The translations under genes were made by a program, and so were the position numbers. From Rhizobium sp. Q54 (GTDB lineage Bacteria > Pseudomonadota > Alphaproteobacteria > Micropepsales > Micropepsaceae), in NCBI GenBank assembly GCA_945860165.1, contig CAMAPL010000018.1, forward strand, positions 1 through 45,299: 45,299 nt of DNA. Reading direction: 5' to 3'. The notes under the pieces are model-generated. The model was given only the letters and a program-made list of their open reading frames with translations, ran no database searches and had not been told where the DNA came from. Below, in pieces: positions 15,933-25,076 of this stretch (position 1 is its first letter; the number at the start of each line of letters is the position of its first letter).

Positions 15933-17990
15933 ATGTCCGACTGGCAAAACCGCCTGAACAGCGAGGAGCTGCGCAAGGCCGCGCGGGTGGCGGACCGCTA
16001 CGCACCGGCCTTTGCCGTGGCCATGGCGGTCATCGCGGTGCCGCTGGCGCTGCTTTATCTGGTGCCGGTGGTGCTGGGCCTGTTCGCGCCCCCGCTCGAC
16101 CCCAAGGTGGATCTCTATGCGGTCAACCGTCCGCTGGCTTTCACCTTCCTCGACGCCCAAGGCCAGGAAGTCGGTCATCGCGGCGCCATCGTGGGGGCGC
16201 GGCTGAAGCTGGACGAGATGCCCGCCTTCCTGCCCGCCGCCTTCATCGCCATGGAAGACCGGCGTTTCTATGCCCATAACGGCATCGATCCGCGCGGGTT
16301 GATGCGCGCCGTGATCCTGGATCTGCGCGCGCGGTCGGTCGTGGCAGGCGGCTCCACCATCAGCCAACAGACCGCCAAGATAGTCTACACCCAGCAGCAG
16401 CGCACTTTTTCGCGCAAGCTCACCGAGCTGGTGAATGCGGCGGGGCTGGAGAAATCGCTGAGCAAGGACCAGATCCTGCAGCTCTATCTCAACCGCATCT
16501 ATCTGGGCAGCGGCGCCTATGGCGTGGACGGGGCGTCGCGGGTCTATTTCGGCACCAGCGCCAAGAATCTCAATCTGGCGCAAGCCGCGATGCTGGCGAC
16601 CCTGACGCGGGCGCCCTCGGTCTTTTCGCCGCGCCGCGACCTGCTCCGTGCCCAGCAACGCGCCAGCCTAGTGCTGGATTCGATGGTGGACAATGGTGCC
16701 ATCACCGAGGAAGCCGCCGCCCAGGCCCGCGCCCATCCCGCCATGATCGTGGATCGCACCACCAGCAATGCCCGCAACTACTTCCTCGATACCGCCGCCG
16801 ATCAGGCGCTGAAGCTGGCCACCATCAACGGCGTTCCTCCAAGTTCGGATATGGTGGTGCACACCACGATGGAGCCCAGGGTGCAGGAAGCGGCGCGGCT
16901 GGCCGCGCTGGGCACCATCAACAAGTACAAGAAGCGCACCCGTGCCACGGAAGCCGCCGTGGTGGTGATGAAGCCCGATGGCGCGGTCAGCGCCCTGCTC
17001 GGCGGCGTGGATTACCGGGAGTCGGTGTTCAACCGCACCACCCAGGCGCATCGCCAGCCCGGCTCCGCCTTCAAGCCCTTCGTCTATCTGGCGGCACTGG
17101 AAGCGGGCATCACGCCCTGGGACGTGCGCGAGGATGGGCCGGTGAACATAGCCGGTTACACGCCCACCAATTTCGGCGGGAAATATTATGGCACCGTGAC
17201 CTTGGCCGACGCCCTGGCGCATAGCGTCAATACCGTCGCGGTCAGCCTTGCCCAGGAAGTCGGCATCCGCAATGTGATCGCGGCCGCCAAGCGCGTCGGT
17301 ATCACCTCGCCGATGCAGGCCAATGCCAGCCTGGCGCTAGGCACCGCCGAAGTCACGCCGCTGGAACTGACCGCCGCCTATGCCACCTTCGCCAATGGCG
17401 GCTATCACGTCTCACCCTATCTGGTGACGCAGATCGATATTCAGGGGCGGCCGATCTACCAGCGCACACCGCCACAGCCCCAGCGCGTCATTGATGCCGC
17501 CGTCAACCGCGACATGCTCGCCATGATGTATGGCGTGGTGATCGGCGGCACCGGCGGCTATGCCTCGCTGCATGGCCGCGAGGCCGCCGGCAAGACCGGC
17601 ACTACCCAGGATTCCAAGGACGCCTGGTTCGTCGGCTTCACCACCGACTATGTCGCCGCCGCCTGGGTGGGCAATGACAATTCTACCCCGACCCGCAACG
17701 TCACCGGCGGTACCCTGCCGGCCTATATCTGGCGCGACACCATGCTGGTCGCCCAAAAAGGATTGCCGCTCAATTCGCTGGACAAGTCGTCCAGACCGGC
17801 CGAGGAAGACTTGCTGTTGGCCTCTTCGGGCGCGACCTGGGGCAACGGCGTGGATGATGAGGAGCTTGCCCGCCCCCCCGAAGTGGACGAGCCCGAAGCC
17901 GAACAGACACAGGAGCCGCGCCGCCGCCGGGGCGGCTTGCTGGGCTGGCTGTTCGGGGATGACGAACCGCCGCCTCCGCCGCCGCGCTAG
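15933..17990 (+). CDS. Penicillin-binding protein 1A family (transglycosylase/transpeptidase)
   Basis: 685 residues. A cytoplasmic tail and one membrane helix (about 27-52) are followed by a GT51 transglycosylase domain with catalytic Glu108 in MEDRRFY and SVVAGGSTISQQ. The transpeptidase domain has active-site Ser378 in QPGSAFKPF, an SxN motif (AHSVNTVA) and KTGT at about 554-557. It builds and cross-links peptidoglycan. The tail is acidic (EEDLLLAS, EVDEPEAEQTQEP), then basic, then ends PPPPPPR, a low-complexity extension beyond the catalytic core. No clear ribosome binding site precedes the ATG. The ABC-importer genes begin 20 bases after its stop and could be read through from it. Confidence 0.93.
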   Translation: MSDWQNRLNSEELRKAARVADRYAPAFAVAMAVIAVPLALLYLVPVVLGLFAPPLDPKVDLYAVNRPLAFTFLDAQGQEVGHRGAIVGARLKLDEMPAFLPAAFIAMEDRRFYAHNGIDPRGLMRAVILDLRARSVVAGGSTISQQTAKIVYTQQQRTFSRKLTELVNAAGLEKSLSKDQILQLYLNRIYLGSGAYGVDGASRVYFGTSAKNLNLAQAAMLATLTRAPSVFSPRRDLLRAQQRASLVLDSMVDNGAITEEAAAQARAHPAMIVDRTTSNARNYFLDTAADQALKLATINGVPPSSDMVVHTTMEPRVQEAARLAALGTINKYKKRTRATEAAVVVMKPDGAVSALLGGVDYRESVFNRTTQAHRQPGSAFKPFVYLAALEAGITPWDVREDGPVNIAGYTPTNFGGKYYGTVTLADALAHSVNTVAVSLAQEVGIRNVIAAAKRVGITSPMQANASLALGTAEVTPLELTAAYATFANGGYHVSPYLVTQIDIQGRPIYQRTPPQPQRVIDAAVNRDMLAMMYGVVIGGTGGYASLHGREAAGKTGTTQDSKDAWFVGFTTDYVAAAWVGNDNSTPTRNVTGGTLPAYIWRDTMLVAQKGLPLNSLDKSSRPAEEDLLLASSGATWGNGVDDEELARPPEVDEPEAEQTQEPRRRRGGLLGWLFGDDEPPPPPPR

Positions 17991-18010
17991 AACCGTGCTA
18001 TAAGGCCGCC

Positions 18011-18990
18011 ATGCTTCGCCGCGTTTTTCTCACTCTTGCCCTTGTAGCCGCCGCGCTTCAGCCGGCATCTGCTGCGACAACCATCCGCTTCGTTACCGAC
18101 TGGAAGGCCCAGGCCGAACATGGCGGTTTTTACCAAGCGGTGGCGGACGGGCTGTATGCCCAGCGTGGGCTGGACGTAAAGATCATCCAGGGCGGACCGA
18201 ATGTGAACGTGCCGCAGCTGCTGGGCGGCGGCGCCGCCGATTTCGGCATGGGCTCCAACAGCTTCATTCCGCTCAACATGGTCAAGGCCGGCGTGCCGAT
18301 CAAAGCGGTGATGGCGATTTTCCAGAAAGACCCGCAGGTGCTGATCAGCCACCCGCGCCGCGACCTGAACTCCATCGCCGACATGCGCGGCAAGCCGGTG
18401 CTGATTTCCGCCGCCACCATCACGGCCTTCTGGCCCTGGCTGAAGGCCCGCTTCGGCTTCAGCGACAAGCAGATTCGCAAATACACCCACAATCTGGCGC
18501 CCTTCATCCGCGATCCCAACGCAATCCAGGAGGGCTACCTCACCAGCGAACCCTACACGATCGAGAAACAGGCGGGCTTCAAGCCCAAGGTCTTCCTGCT
18601 GGCCGATTACGGCTATCCCGGTTACGCTAACATGGTGCTCGCGCCGCAGAAACGGATCGATACCGACCGCAAGACGGTGCAGGGCTTTGTCGATGCCACG
18701 CGCCTGGGCTGGCAGCGTTACCTGGACAATCCGGCCAAGGGCAATGCGCTGATCAAGCGCGACAATCCCGACATGACCGACGCCATCCTAAAACAGGCGC
18801 TGGACAAGATGAAAGCGCACAAGATGCTGACCAGCGGCGATGGATTCGCTTTCGGGCTGGGCAGCATGACCGACGAACAATGGAAGCGTTTCTACGACAT
18901 GATGTCGGCGCAGGGAATTTATCCCAAGGGGATGAATTACAAGAAGGCCTACGACCTCACTTTTGTGCGCGCCACCTTCCAGAATTTTCA

Positions 18991-18994
<4 letters not shown>
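18011..18994 (+). CDS. ABC-importer substrate-binding protein, NMT1/THI5-like
   Basis: 327 residues. A signal peptide ([21 protein letters not shown]) is followed by a periplasmic binding protein starting [20 protein letters not shown], with the family pattern [23 protein letters not shown] and [14 protein letters not shown], and a hinge segment [13 protein letters not shown]. The NMT1/THI5 fold binds small organic molecules such as pyrimidine precursors of thiamine, nitrate or sulfonates; the HGGFYQ pattern resembles pyrimidine-type binders but this is a guess. Its stop overlaps the start of the ATPase gene (ATGA). First gene of the three-gene importer. Confidence 0.88.
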
Positions 18995-19727
<733 letters not shown>

Positions 19728-19731
<4 letters not shown>

Positions 19732-20513
19732 GGCGGGTGCTCGACATCGTATTTCCCGTGGCTCTGGCAGCCGTGATACTGGGCAGCTGGGAATGGACGA
19801 TTTTCCACTGGCAGGTGCCGCACTATGTGCTGCCCGCGCCCAGCGCCATCGCCCGCGCCATTTGCGCAAATTTCGCATCGCTGATGGCGAGCCTGGGCTC
19901 AACCCTGGCCGTCACCCTGCAGGCCTTCGCCGCCGCAACGCTGCTCGGCGTCGCCACCGCCATCGGCTTTTCGCAAAGCCGGCTGCTGGAGCGCACCTTT
20001 TATCCCTATGCCGTCATCCTGCAAGTGACGCCGGTGGTCGCCATCGCGCCGCTGATCCTGATCTGGGTGGGGTTCGAGCGCATCAACCTAGCGCTGGTGA
20101 TCATCGCCACGCTGGTCGCCTTCTTTCCTATCCTGGCAGGCGCAACGCTGGGATTGAAATCCGCCGATTTCAATCTGCTTGACCTGGCGCGCCTGCATGG
20201 CGCCTCGCGTTTGCAGATTCTGTGGCGCATACGCCTGCCCACCGCCCTGCCCTATCTTCTGTCAGGCATGAAAACCGCCGGCGGCCTGGCGCTGATCGGC
20301 GCAGTGGTGGCGGAGTTCGTCGCCGGCAGCGGCACCGCCACGGGCCTGGCCTGGCGCATCGTGGAATCCGGCAACCGGCTGGAAATCGCTACCCTCTTCG
20401 CCGCGCTGGCGCTGCTGGCGCTGACGGGGGTGCTGATTTTCGCCGCTTTGTCACTGCTGGAATGGGCGCTGTTGCGGCGCTGGCACGAAAGCGCGATCAG
20501 CGAAGCTGCTTGA
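19728..20513 (+). CDS. ABC-importer permease (NitT/TauT/ThiX type)
   Basis: 261 residues with about six membrane helices. The cytoplasmic coupling loop is [27 protein letters not shown], cut here as [19 protein letters not shown], which fits the EAA motif. It follows the ATPase gene with a 4-base overlap and is the last gene of the importer. Its final 17 bases overlap the convergent end of the MFS gene on the other strand, leaving no room for a terminator between them. Confidence 0.92.
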
Positions 20514-21753
20514 TCGGCGCCGTTTCACGGATCGCCACCATGGCGCACACACCTATCGCCAACGCCGCGCACATATACCAGGCAGGCGCCAATTCCGAGC
20601 CGCTGACATCCGTCAGCCAAGCGACCACGAATTGCGCCGTACCGCCGAACACCGAAATCGCCACGGCATAGATGATGCCGATGCCGCCGGACCGTATCTG
20701 CTGCGGCAGGTTTTCCGTCAGCGACGACATGATCGCGGGCAGGCCCATCGCCAGCAGCATCGCCATCAGCGCGGTACAGGCATAAAGCGCCATGGCGGAG
20801 CGCAGATGCGTCATGACCAGGAAACACGGCAGCACCGCCAGGCCCAACAGCCCGAACGCGGTCATCATCACAGGCTTGCGCCCCAGCCGGTCGCTGAGAA
20901 TGCCCCCGACCGGGTTGAAGATCATGCCGCAGGTGCCCGCTACCACCACCGCGCCAAAAGCCTGCGCCGTCGAAAGACCGAGCATGTGGGTGGCGAAGAT
21001 GTTCAGGTAGGTCATGACAAAAGTGGCGATGGTTCCGCTGGCCAGCATCACCAGGGTGATGAACGCCAGCCGCATATCCGCCCGCGTAGGGCGCGTCCGG
21101 ACGGTGTCGGTTCGCGATTCCAACGTTTCAGGCAAAGTGCGGCGCATCACCAGAGCGAAGGGCACCACCGACACGCCCAACAGCATCGCGATGCGCCAGC
21201 CCCACTGGGTCAGATCCGCCGGCGTCAAAAGATTCGACAGCACGACACCCACCAAGCCGGCGAGCAGTATGGCGGACTGCTGAGTGGCGAATTGCAGCGA
21301 GACATAGAGTCCGCGTTTTTCCGGTGGCGCGGCTTCCATCAGGAAGGCCGTGGCCGGCCCGACTTCGCCGCCCAGCGCGAAGCCCTGCATCAGGCGGAAG
21401 ATCACCACCAGCACGGGCGCGGCCCAGCCGATGCTGGCGTAGGAGGGCGTCAGCGCCATGCCCAGGATGGAAAATCCCATCAGCCCGAAACAGAACAGCA
21501 TGGCCGGCTTGCGGCCGATGCGGTCGCCCAGCGGGCCGATGATCGCGCCGCCCAGGGGGCGCGTCAGGAAGCCGACGCCGAAGATGGCCAGGGTCTGGAG
21601 CAGGCTGGTGGTGGGATTCTGGCTGGGAAAGAAAACCGCGCCGATCTGCACCGCGAAAAACCCGAAGATCAGGAAGTCATAGAATTCCAGCCCGTTGCCG
21701 GCCATCACCGCGCCCAGCTGCGGGATAGTCAAAGTTCTGGATGACACGCTCAT
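20497..21753 (-). CDS. Major facilitator transporter, metabolite:H+ symporter (MHS/ProP-like) type
   Basis: 418 residues with twelve predicted helices. Family marks are GNGLEFYDFLIFG near the N-terminus, GPLGDRIGRKPAM in the loop between helices 2 and 3, RLMQGFALGGEVGPAT in helix 4 and the repeated loop GGILSDRLGRKPVM in the second half. MHS transporters import organic acids or compatible solutes with protons; the substrate cannot be told. I start at ATG 21753 because GGAAAGAGC lies just upstream; an ATG at 21774 is possible. It faces the sulfite reductase operon across an AT-rich gap holding an operator-like palindrome. Confidence 0.88.
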   Translation of the reverse strand: MSVSSRTLTIPQLGAVMAGNGLEFYDFLIFGFFAVQIGAVFFPSQNPTTSLLQTLAIFGVGFLTRPLGGAIIGPLGDRIGRKPAMLFCFGLMGFSILGMALTPSYASIGWAAPVLVVIFRLMQGFALGGEVGPATAFLMEAAPPEKRGLYVSLQFATQQSAILLAGLVGVVLSNLLTPADLTQWGWRIAMLLGVSVVPFALVMRRTLPETLESRTDTVRTRPTRADMRLAFITLVMLASGTIATFVMTYLNIFATHMLGLSTAQAFGAVVVAGTCGMIFNPVGGILSDRLGRKPVMMTAFGLLGLAVLPCFLVMTHLRSAMALYACTALMAMLLAMGLPAIMSSLTENLPQQIRSGGIGIIYAVAISVFGGTAQFVVAWLTDVSGSELAPAWYMCAALAIGVCAMVAIRETAPIKQLR

Positions 21754-21814
21754 GCTCTTTCCACTTGGCCGCACCGCGGACGGGCCAGTTTTCCCGACTA
21801 TGCCGATATCCCGC

Positions 21815-21851
21815 CTCTAAATAATACAAAATTGATATGTTATTATTAGAG
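21815..21851. promoter_or_regulatory. AT-rich imperfect palindrome between the MFS gene and the sulfite reductase operon
   Basis: CTCTAAATAATACA is mirrored by TGTTATTATTAGAG across a 9-base centre. The arms are offset by single-base shifts but keep CTCTAA/TTAGAG at the ends. It lies 62 bases from the MFS start and about 45 bases from the first reductase-operon gene, in the most AT-rich DNA between the integrase and the right end. It probably combines promoter and operator functions for one or both genes. Confidence 0.45.
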
Positions 21852-21896
21852 AACTACACATATTATCTGTTGAAGTCTTGATTTCATCCCCCGGTC

Positions 21897-22232
21897 ATGG
21901 TCTTTCCCGCCTCTATGGCGCAACAGAACCACGGCCCCCAGATGCTCACCGCCAATCGCTTGCGCGATGGCGACGTCCTGTATCGCAAGAGCGATGGCTG
22001 GGTGCTGGTCTTGGCCGACGGCGATGTTTTCGCCGACCAGGCCGGCGCCGATGCCGCGCTGGCGGAAGCGCAGGCCGAAATGGCCCGCAACGAATTCGTT
22101 GCGCCCTATCTGTTCGAGGTGCGTGTGGTGAATGGCGTTACCCAGCCGGTGAAAGAGCGCGAAATCATCCGCGCCGCCGGCCCGACCGTGCGCGCCGACC
22201 TCGGCAAGCAGTCAGGAATGGTCAATGTCTGA
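21897..22232 (+). CDS. DUF2849-family protein, first gene of the sulfite reductase operon
   Basis: 111 residues from ATG 21897; ATGs at 21915 and 21942 are possible and the second position (MAQQNHGPQMLTANRLRDG) fits relatives best. Typical family sequence: TANRLRDGDVLYRKSDGWVLVL, then a helix of alternating Ala/Glu and VAPYLFEVRVVNG. The family is nearly always found beside siroheme reductases in alphaproteobacteria and may assist the reductase, but no reaction is known. It overlaps the reductase gene by 8 bases, so translation is likely coupled. Confidence 0.8.
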   Translation: MVFPASMAQQNHGPQMLTANRLRDGDVLYRKSDGWVLVLADGDVFADQAGADAALAEAQAEMARNEFVAPYLFEVRVVNGVTQPVKEREIIRAAGPTVRADLGKQSGMVNV

Positions 22233-23895
22233 AGTCGCGCCCAACATGTACCGCTATGACGAGTTCGACGCCCGCTTCGTCGCCGAACGCACCGCCCAGT
22301 TCCGCGTCCAGGTCGAGCGCCGCCTGAAAGGCGAGCTGACGGAAGACCAGTTCAAGCCGCTGCGCCTGATGAACGGCCTGTACCTGCAGCTTCATGCCTA
22401 CATGCTGCGCGTCGCCGTGCCTTATGGCACCATCTCATCGCGGCAGATTCGGATGCTGGCGTATATCGCGCGCAAGTATGACAAGGGCTATGGCCATTTC
22501 ACCACCCGCCAGAACATCCAGTACAACTGGCCCAAGCTGGTGGATGTGCCCGACATCCTGAGCGATCTCGCCTCTGTCGAGATGCATGCCATCCAGACCA
22601 GCGGCAATTGCATCCGCAATGTCACCGCCGATCATTTTGCCGGCGCCAGTGCTGACGAGATCGAGGATCCCCGCCCGCTGGCCGAGATCATCCGGCAATG
22701 GTCGAGCCTGCATCCCGAATTCGTCTTCCTGCCGCGCAAGTTCAAGATCGCGGTCAGCGGCGCGCCGCAGGACCGGGCGGCCCTGAAGTATCATGACATG
22801 GCGGTGGAGATCGTGCGCAATGCGCAGGGCCGTACCGGATACAAGGTGCTGGTCGGCGGCGGCATGGGCCGCACGCCCTATATCGGGCAGGTGCTGGGCG
22901 AGTTCGTCGAGAAGCAGGACATCCTTGCCTTCCTCGAAGCGGCGATGCGCGTCTATAACGAACAGGGCCGCCGCGACAACATCTACAAGGCGCGCATCAA
23001 GATTCTCACCCATGCGCTGGGGATCGAGGAAATGCGCCGCCAGGTGCTGCGCGAATTCGCCGAGATTAAGCAGGGCGGCAACCTGCAGCTACCGCAGGCG
23101 GAGCTGGATCGCATCACCGCCTATTTCGCGCCGCCCGCGTTTGACACCGGATTGCCCGATACGATTGCGGACGCCGGCAAGGATTTCGTCAACTGGGTGA
23201 AGACCAATGTTCATCCGCATCGCGCGCCGGGCTATACCATCGCCACCATCACCCTCAAGACGCCGGGCCAGGTGCCGGGCGACGCCACGTCCGAGCAGAT
23301 GGAAGCCATTGCCGATCTGATGGACACCTACAGCGTCGGCGAAGTGCGCGTAACCCATGAGCAGAATTTGGTGTTGCCGCATGTCCGCAAGAAAGACCTG
23401 CCCGCGATTTACGCCAAGCTGAAAGAACTAGATTTCGCCTGCGCCAATGCCGGACTGATCACCGACATCATCGCCTGCCCCGGCCTGGATTATTGCGACC
23501 TGGCCAACGCCCGCTCGATCCCCATCGCCCAGAGCATTGCCCTGAAGTTCGCCGACCTGGACCGCCAGCACGAGATCGGCGAGCTGAAGATCAAGATTTC
23601 CGGCTGCATCAATGCCTGCGGCCATCATCACGCCGGCCATATCGGCATCCTGGGCGTCGACAAGAAGGGCGTGGAATTCTACCAGCTCCAGCTGGGCGGC
23701 AGCGGCGCGGAAGATGCCAGCATCGGCGAAATCATGGGTCCGGGATTTACCGAGCATGAAATTGCAGGCGCCGTGGAGCGGGTGGTCAACGCCTATATCA
23801 AGACCCGCAAGCCCGGCGAACGTTTCCTCGACACCTATCGCCGGCTGGGCATGGCGCCGTTCAAGGACGCTGCCTATGAGAAAGAAGCGGCGTGA
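22225..23895 (+). CDS. cysI: Assimilatory sulfite/nitrite reductase, siroheme and 4Fe-4S hemoprotein
   Basis: 556 residues. It reduces sulfite to sulfide (or nitrite to ammonia) in six-electron steps. The iron-sulfur/siroheme cysteines are visible at 418 and 424 (ACPGLDYCDLA) and 461 and 465 (SGCINACGHHHAGHIG). The N-terminal ferredoxin-like half has FTTRQNIQYNWPKL and GNCIRNVTADHFAG; the second half has TVEQ-like VTHEQNLVLPHV. With DUF2849 before and DUF934 after it, sulfite is the likelier substrate. The usual companions cysG and cysH are not in this operon. The next gene starts on a GTG that overlaps its stop. Confidence 0.88.
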   Translation: MSEVAPNMYRYDEFDARFVAERTAQFRVQVERRLKGELTEDQFKPLRLMNGLYLQLHAYMLRVAVPYGTISSRQIRMLAYIARKYDKGYGHFTTRQNIQYNWPKLVDVPDILSDLASVEMHAIQTSGNCIRNVTADHFAGASADEIEDPRPLAEIIRQWSSLHPEFVFLPRKFKIAVSGAPQDRAALKYHDMAVEIVRNAQGRTGYKVLVGGGMGRTPYIGQVLGEFVEKQDILAFLEAAMRVYNEQGRRDNIYKARIKILTHALGIEEMRRQVLREFAEIKQGGNLQLPQAELDRITAYFAPPAFDTGLPDTIADAGKDFVNWVKTNVHPHRAPGYTIATITLKTPGQVPGDATSEQMEAIADLMDTYSVGEVRVTHEQNLVLPHVRKKDLPAIYAKLKELDFACANAGLITDIIACPGLDYCDLANARSIPIAQSIALKFADLDRQHEIGELKIKISGCINACGHHHAGHIGILGVDKKGVEFYQLQLGGSGAEDASIGEIMGPGFTEHEIAGAVERVVNAYIKTRKPGERFLDTYRRLGMAPFKDAAYEKEAA

Positions 23896-24383
23896 CCAAG
23901 CTTATTAAAAGCTGCGCCTACACGCAGGACGCATACGCGACGGTAGCCGATGACGGCGTGCTGCCGGACGGTGCGGTGCTGGTGTCGCTGGCGCGCCTCC
24001 AGAAGGAGTACGGCTCCTTGCTGGAGCGAAACACCCCGATCGGCGTGAAACTGCAAAGCCATGACAATCCGGAAAGCCTGGGCGATGCCGTGGGCCGCCT
24101 ATCGCTGATCGCGCTGGAATTTCCCAAGTTCCGCGACGGCCGCGCCTTTTCCTGGGCGCGAGTTCTGCGCACCCGCCTCGGCTTTACCGGCGAGATTCGC
24201 GCCGTGGGCGATTTCCTCTACGACCAAGTCAATTACCAGCACCGCGTCGGCTTTGACGCCTGGGAAGTGCCGGACCATTTCACTCTTGAGATGTTCCAGC
24301 GGGCGCTGACAGAAATGACCGACGTCTATCAGCCCTCGACGGACGGCAAGAAGACCATCCGTGAATTGCGGGCCGCCAAGTAA
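23892..24383 (+). CDS. DUF934-family protein, last gene of the sulfite reductase operon
   Basis: 163 residues starting at GTG 23892 (GTGA overlap with the reductase stop). Family signature: LPDGAVLVSLARLQKE, an internal NPESLGDAVGRLSLIALEFPKFRDGRAFSWARVLRTRLGF region (cut here: FPKFRDGRAFSWARVLR), and QVNYQHRVGFDAWEV. DUF934 proteins accompany sulfite reductases in many proteobacteria and are presumed to help sulfur assimilation; mechanism unknown. Ends in TAA. Confidence 0.85.
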   Translation: MTKLIKSCAYTQDAYATVADDGVLPDGAVLVSLARLQKEYGSLLERNTPIGVKLQSHDNPESLGDAVGRLSLIALEFPKFRDGRAFSWARVLRTRLGFTGEIRAVGDFLYDQVNYQHRVGFDAWEVPDHFTLEMFQRALTEMTDVYQPSTDGKKTIRELRAAK

Positions 24384-24476
24384 CGTTCATCCTGCATGCA
24401 TCTGGATTACGCCTTACTCAGCGGTGAAGCTTTGCGCTGGCCGCTACGCTATGCGCGATTTCCAAAGGAGATTTTT

Positions 24477-24989
24477 ATTCGCCAGACCGTCCTTTCCATA
24501 CTTGCCGGCCTGGCCTTGTGCAGCACGGCGACCGCCGCCGTGATCACCACCAACGCCCGCGCCGAGCAACCGGCGCGCAAACCCGTGATGATTGCCCAGG
24601 CGGGCAGCCAACGTGACGCCGATATGGACCGCGAGCGTCAGCCCCGCTGCCGCGATATCGTTGCCGACAAAGCAGATGACATGGCCTAGCTGGAACGAAG
24701 CCTGTCGCTAACCGCCGCCCAGGCCCCGCTGTTCACGCGCTGGAAACAGGTGGGGCTGGATATCGCCCGCCGCCATCAAGGCGAATGCACCGCCCATCAG
24801 CGCAATGCCGGCCGCCCGCCCAGCCTCCTGGACGGCATCGCCGAGGAAGAAGCCATGCTGCGCGCCCGCCTGGCCGACCTGCAGACCGAGCGTCCGGTAT
24901 TGGAAGCGTTTTACCGCGCCCTGACACAAAGCCAGCGCAGCCTGCTGGAGCAACAGAGCGGCCCCGAAGGCCCACCGCAGCAACGCTGA
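24477..24989 (+). pseudogene. Broken periplasmic Spy/CpxP-like (LTXXQ) protein gene
   Basis: Read in one frame, the DNA gives a signal peptide (RQTVLSILAGLALCSTATA), a basic spacer, then SLSLTAAQAPLFTRWKQVG and, later, ALTQSQRSLLEQQ: two LTxxQ motifs typical of stress-related periplasmic chaperones. Two defects are seen. The codon 6 bases after a good ribosome binding site (AAAGGAG, 24464-24470) is ATT, not ATG, and an amber TAG interrupts the frame at 24687-24689 just before the first LTxxQ helix. An upstream ATG at 24396 only gives unlikely sequence before the signal peptide. A hairpin with a T run follows the end. Either defect could be tolerated alone (ATT can rarely start), but together they suggest recent inactivation. 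Confidence 0.7.
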
Positions 24990-25008
24990 GTTTCGCTAAA
25001 CAGTCTTT

Positions 25009-25039
25009 AAAGGCGGCAGGAACCCTGCCCCTTTTTTTT
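25009..25039 (+). terminator. Rho-independent terminator before the ornithine decarboxylase gene
   Basis: GGCAGG and CCTGCC form a stem around AAC, followed by CCTTTTTTTT. It ends the LTXXQ pseudogene transcript and isolates the decarboxylase gene, whose start is about 40 bases on. Confidence 0.8.
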
Positions 25040-25076
25040 ATTGCGAATCCGCCCTCAAAGCCCCACAACGCAAAAC

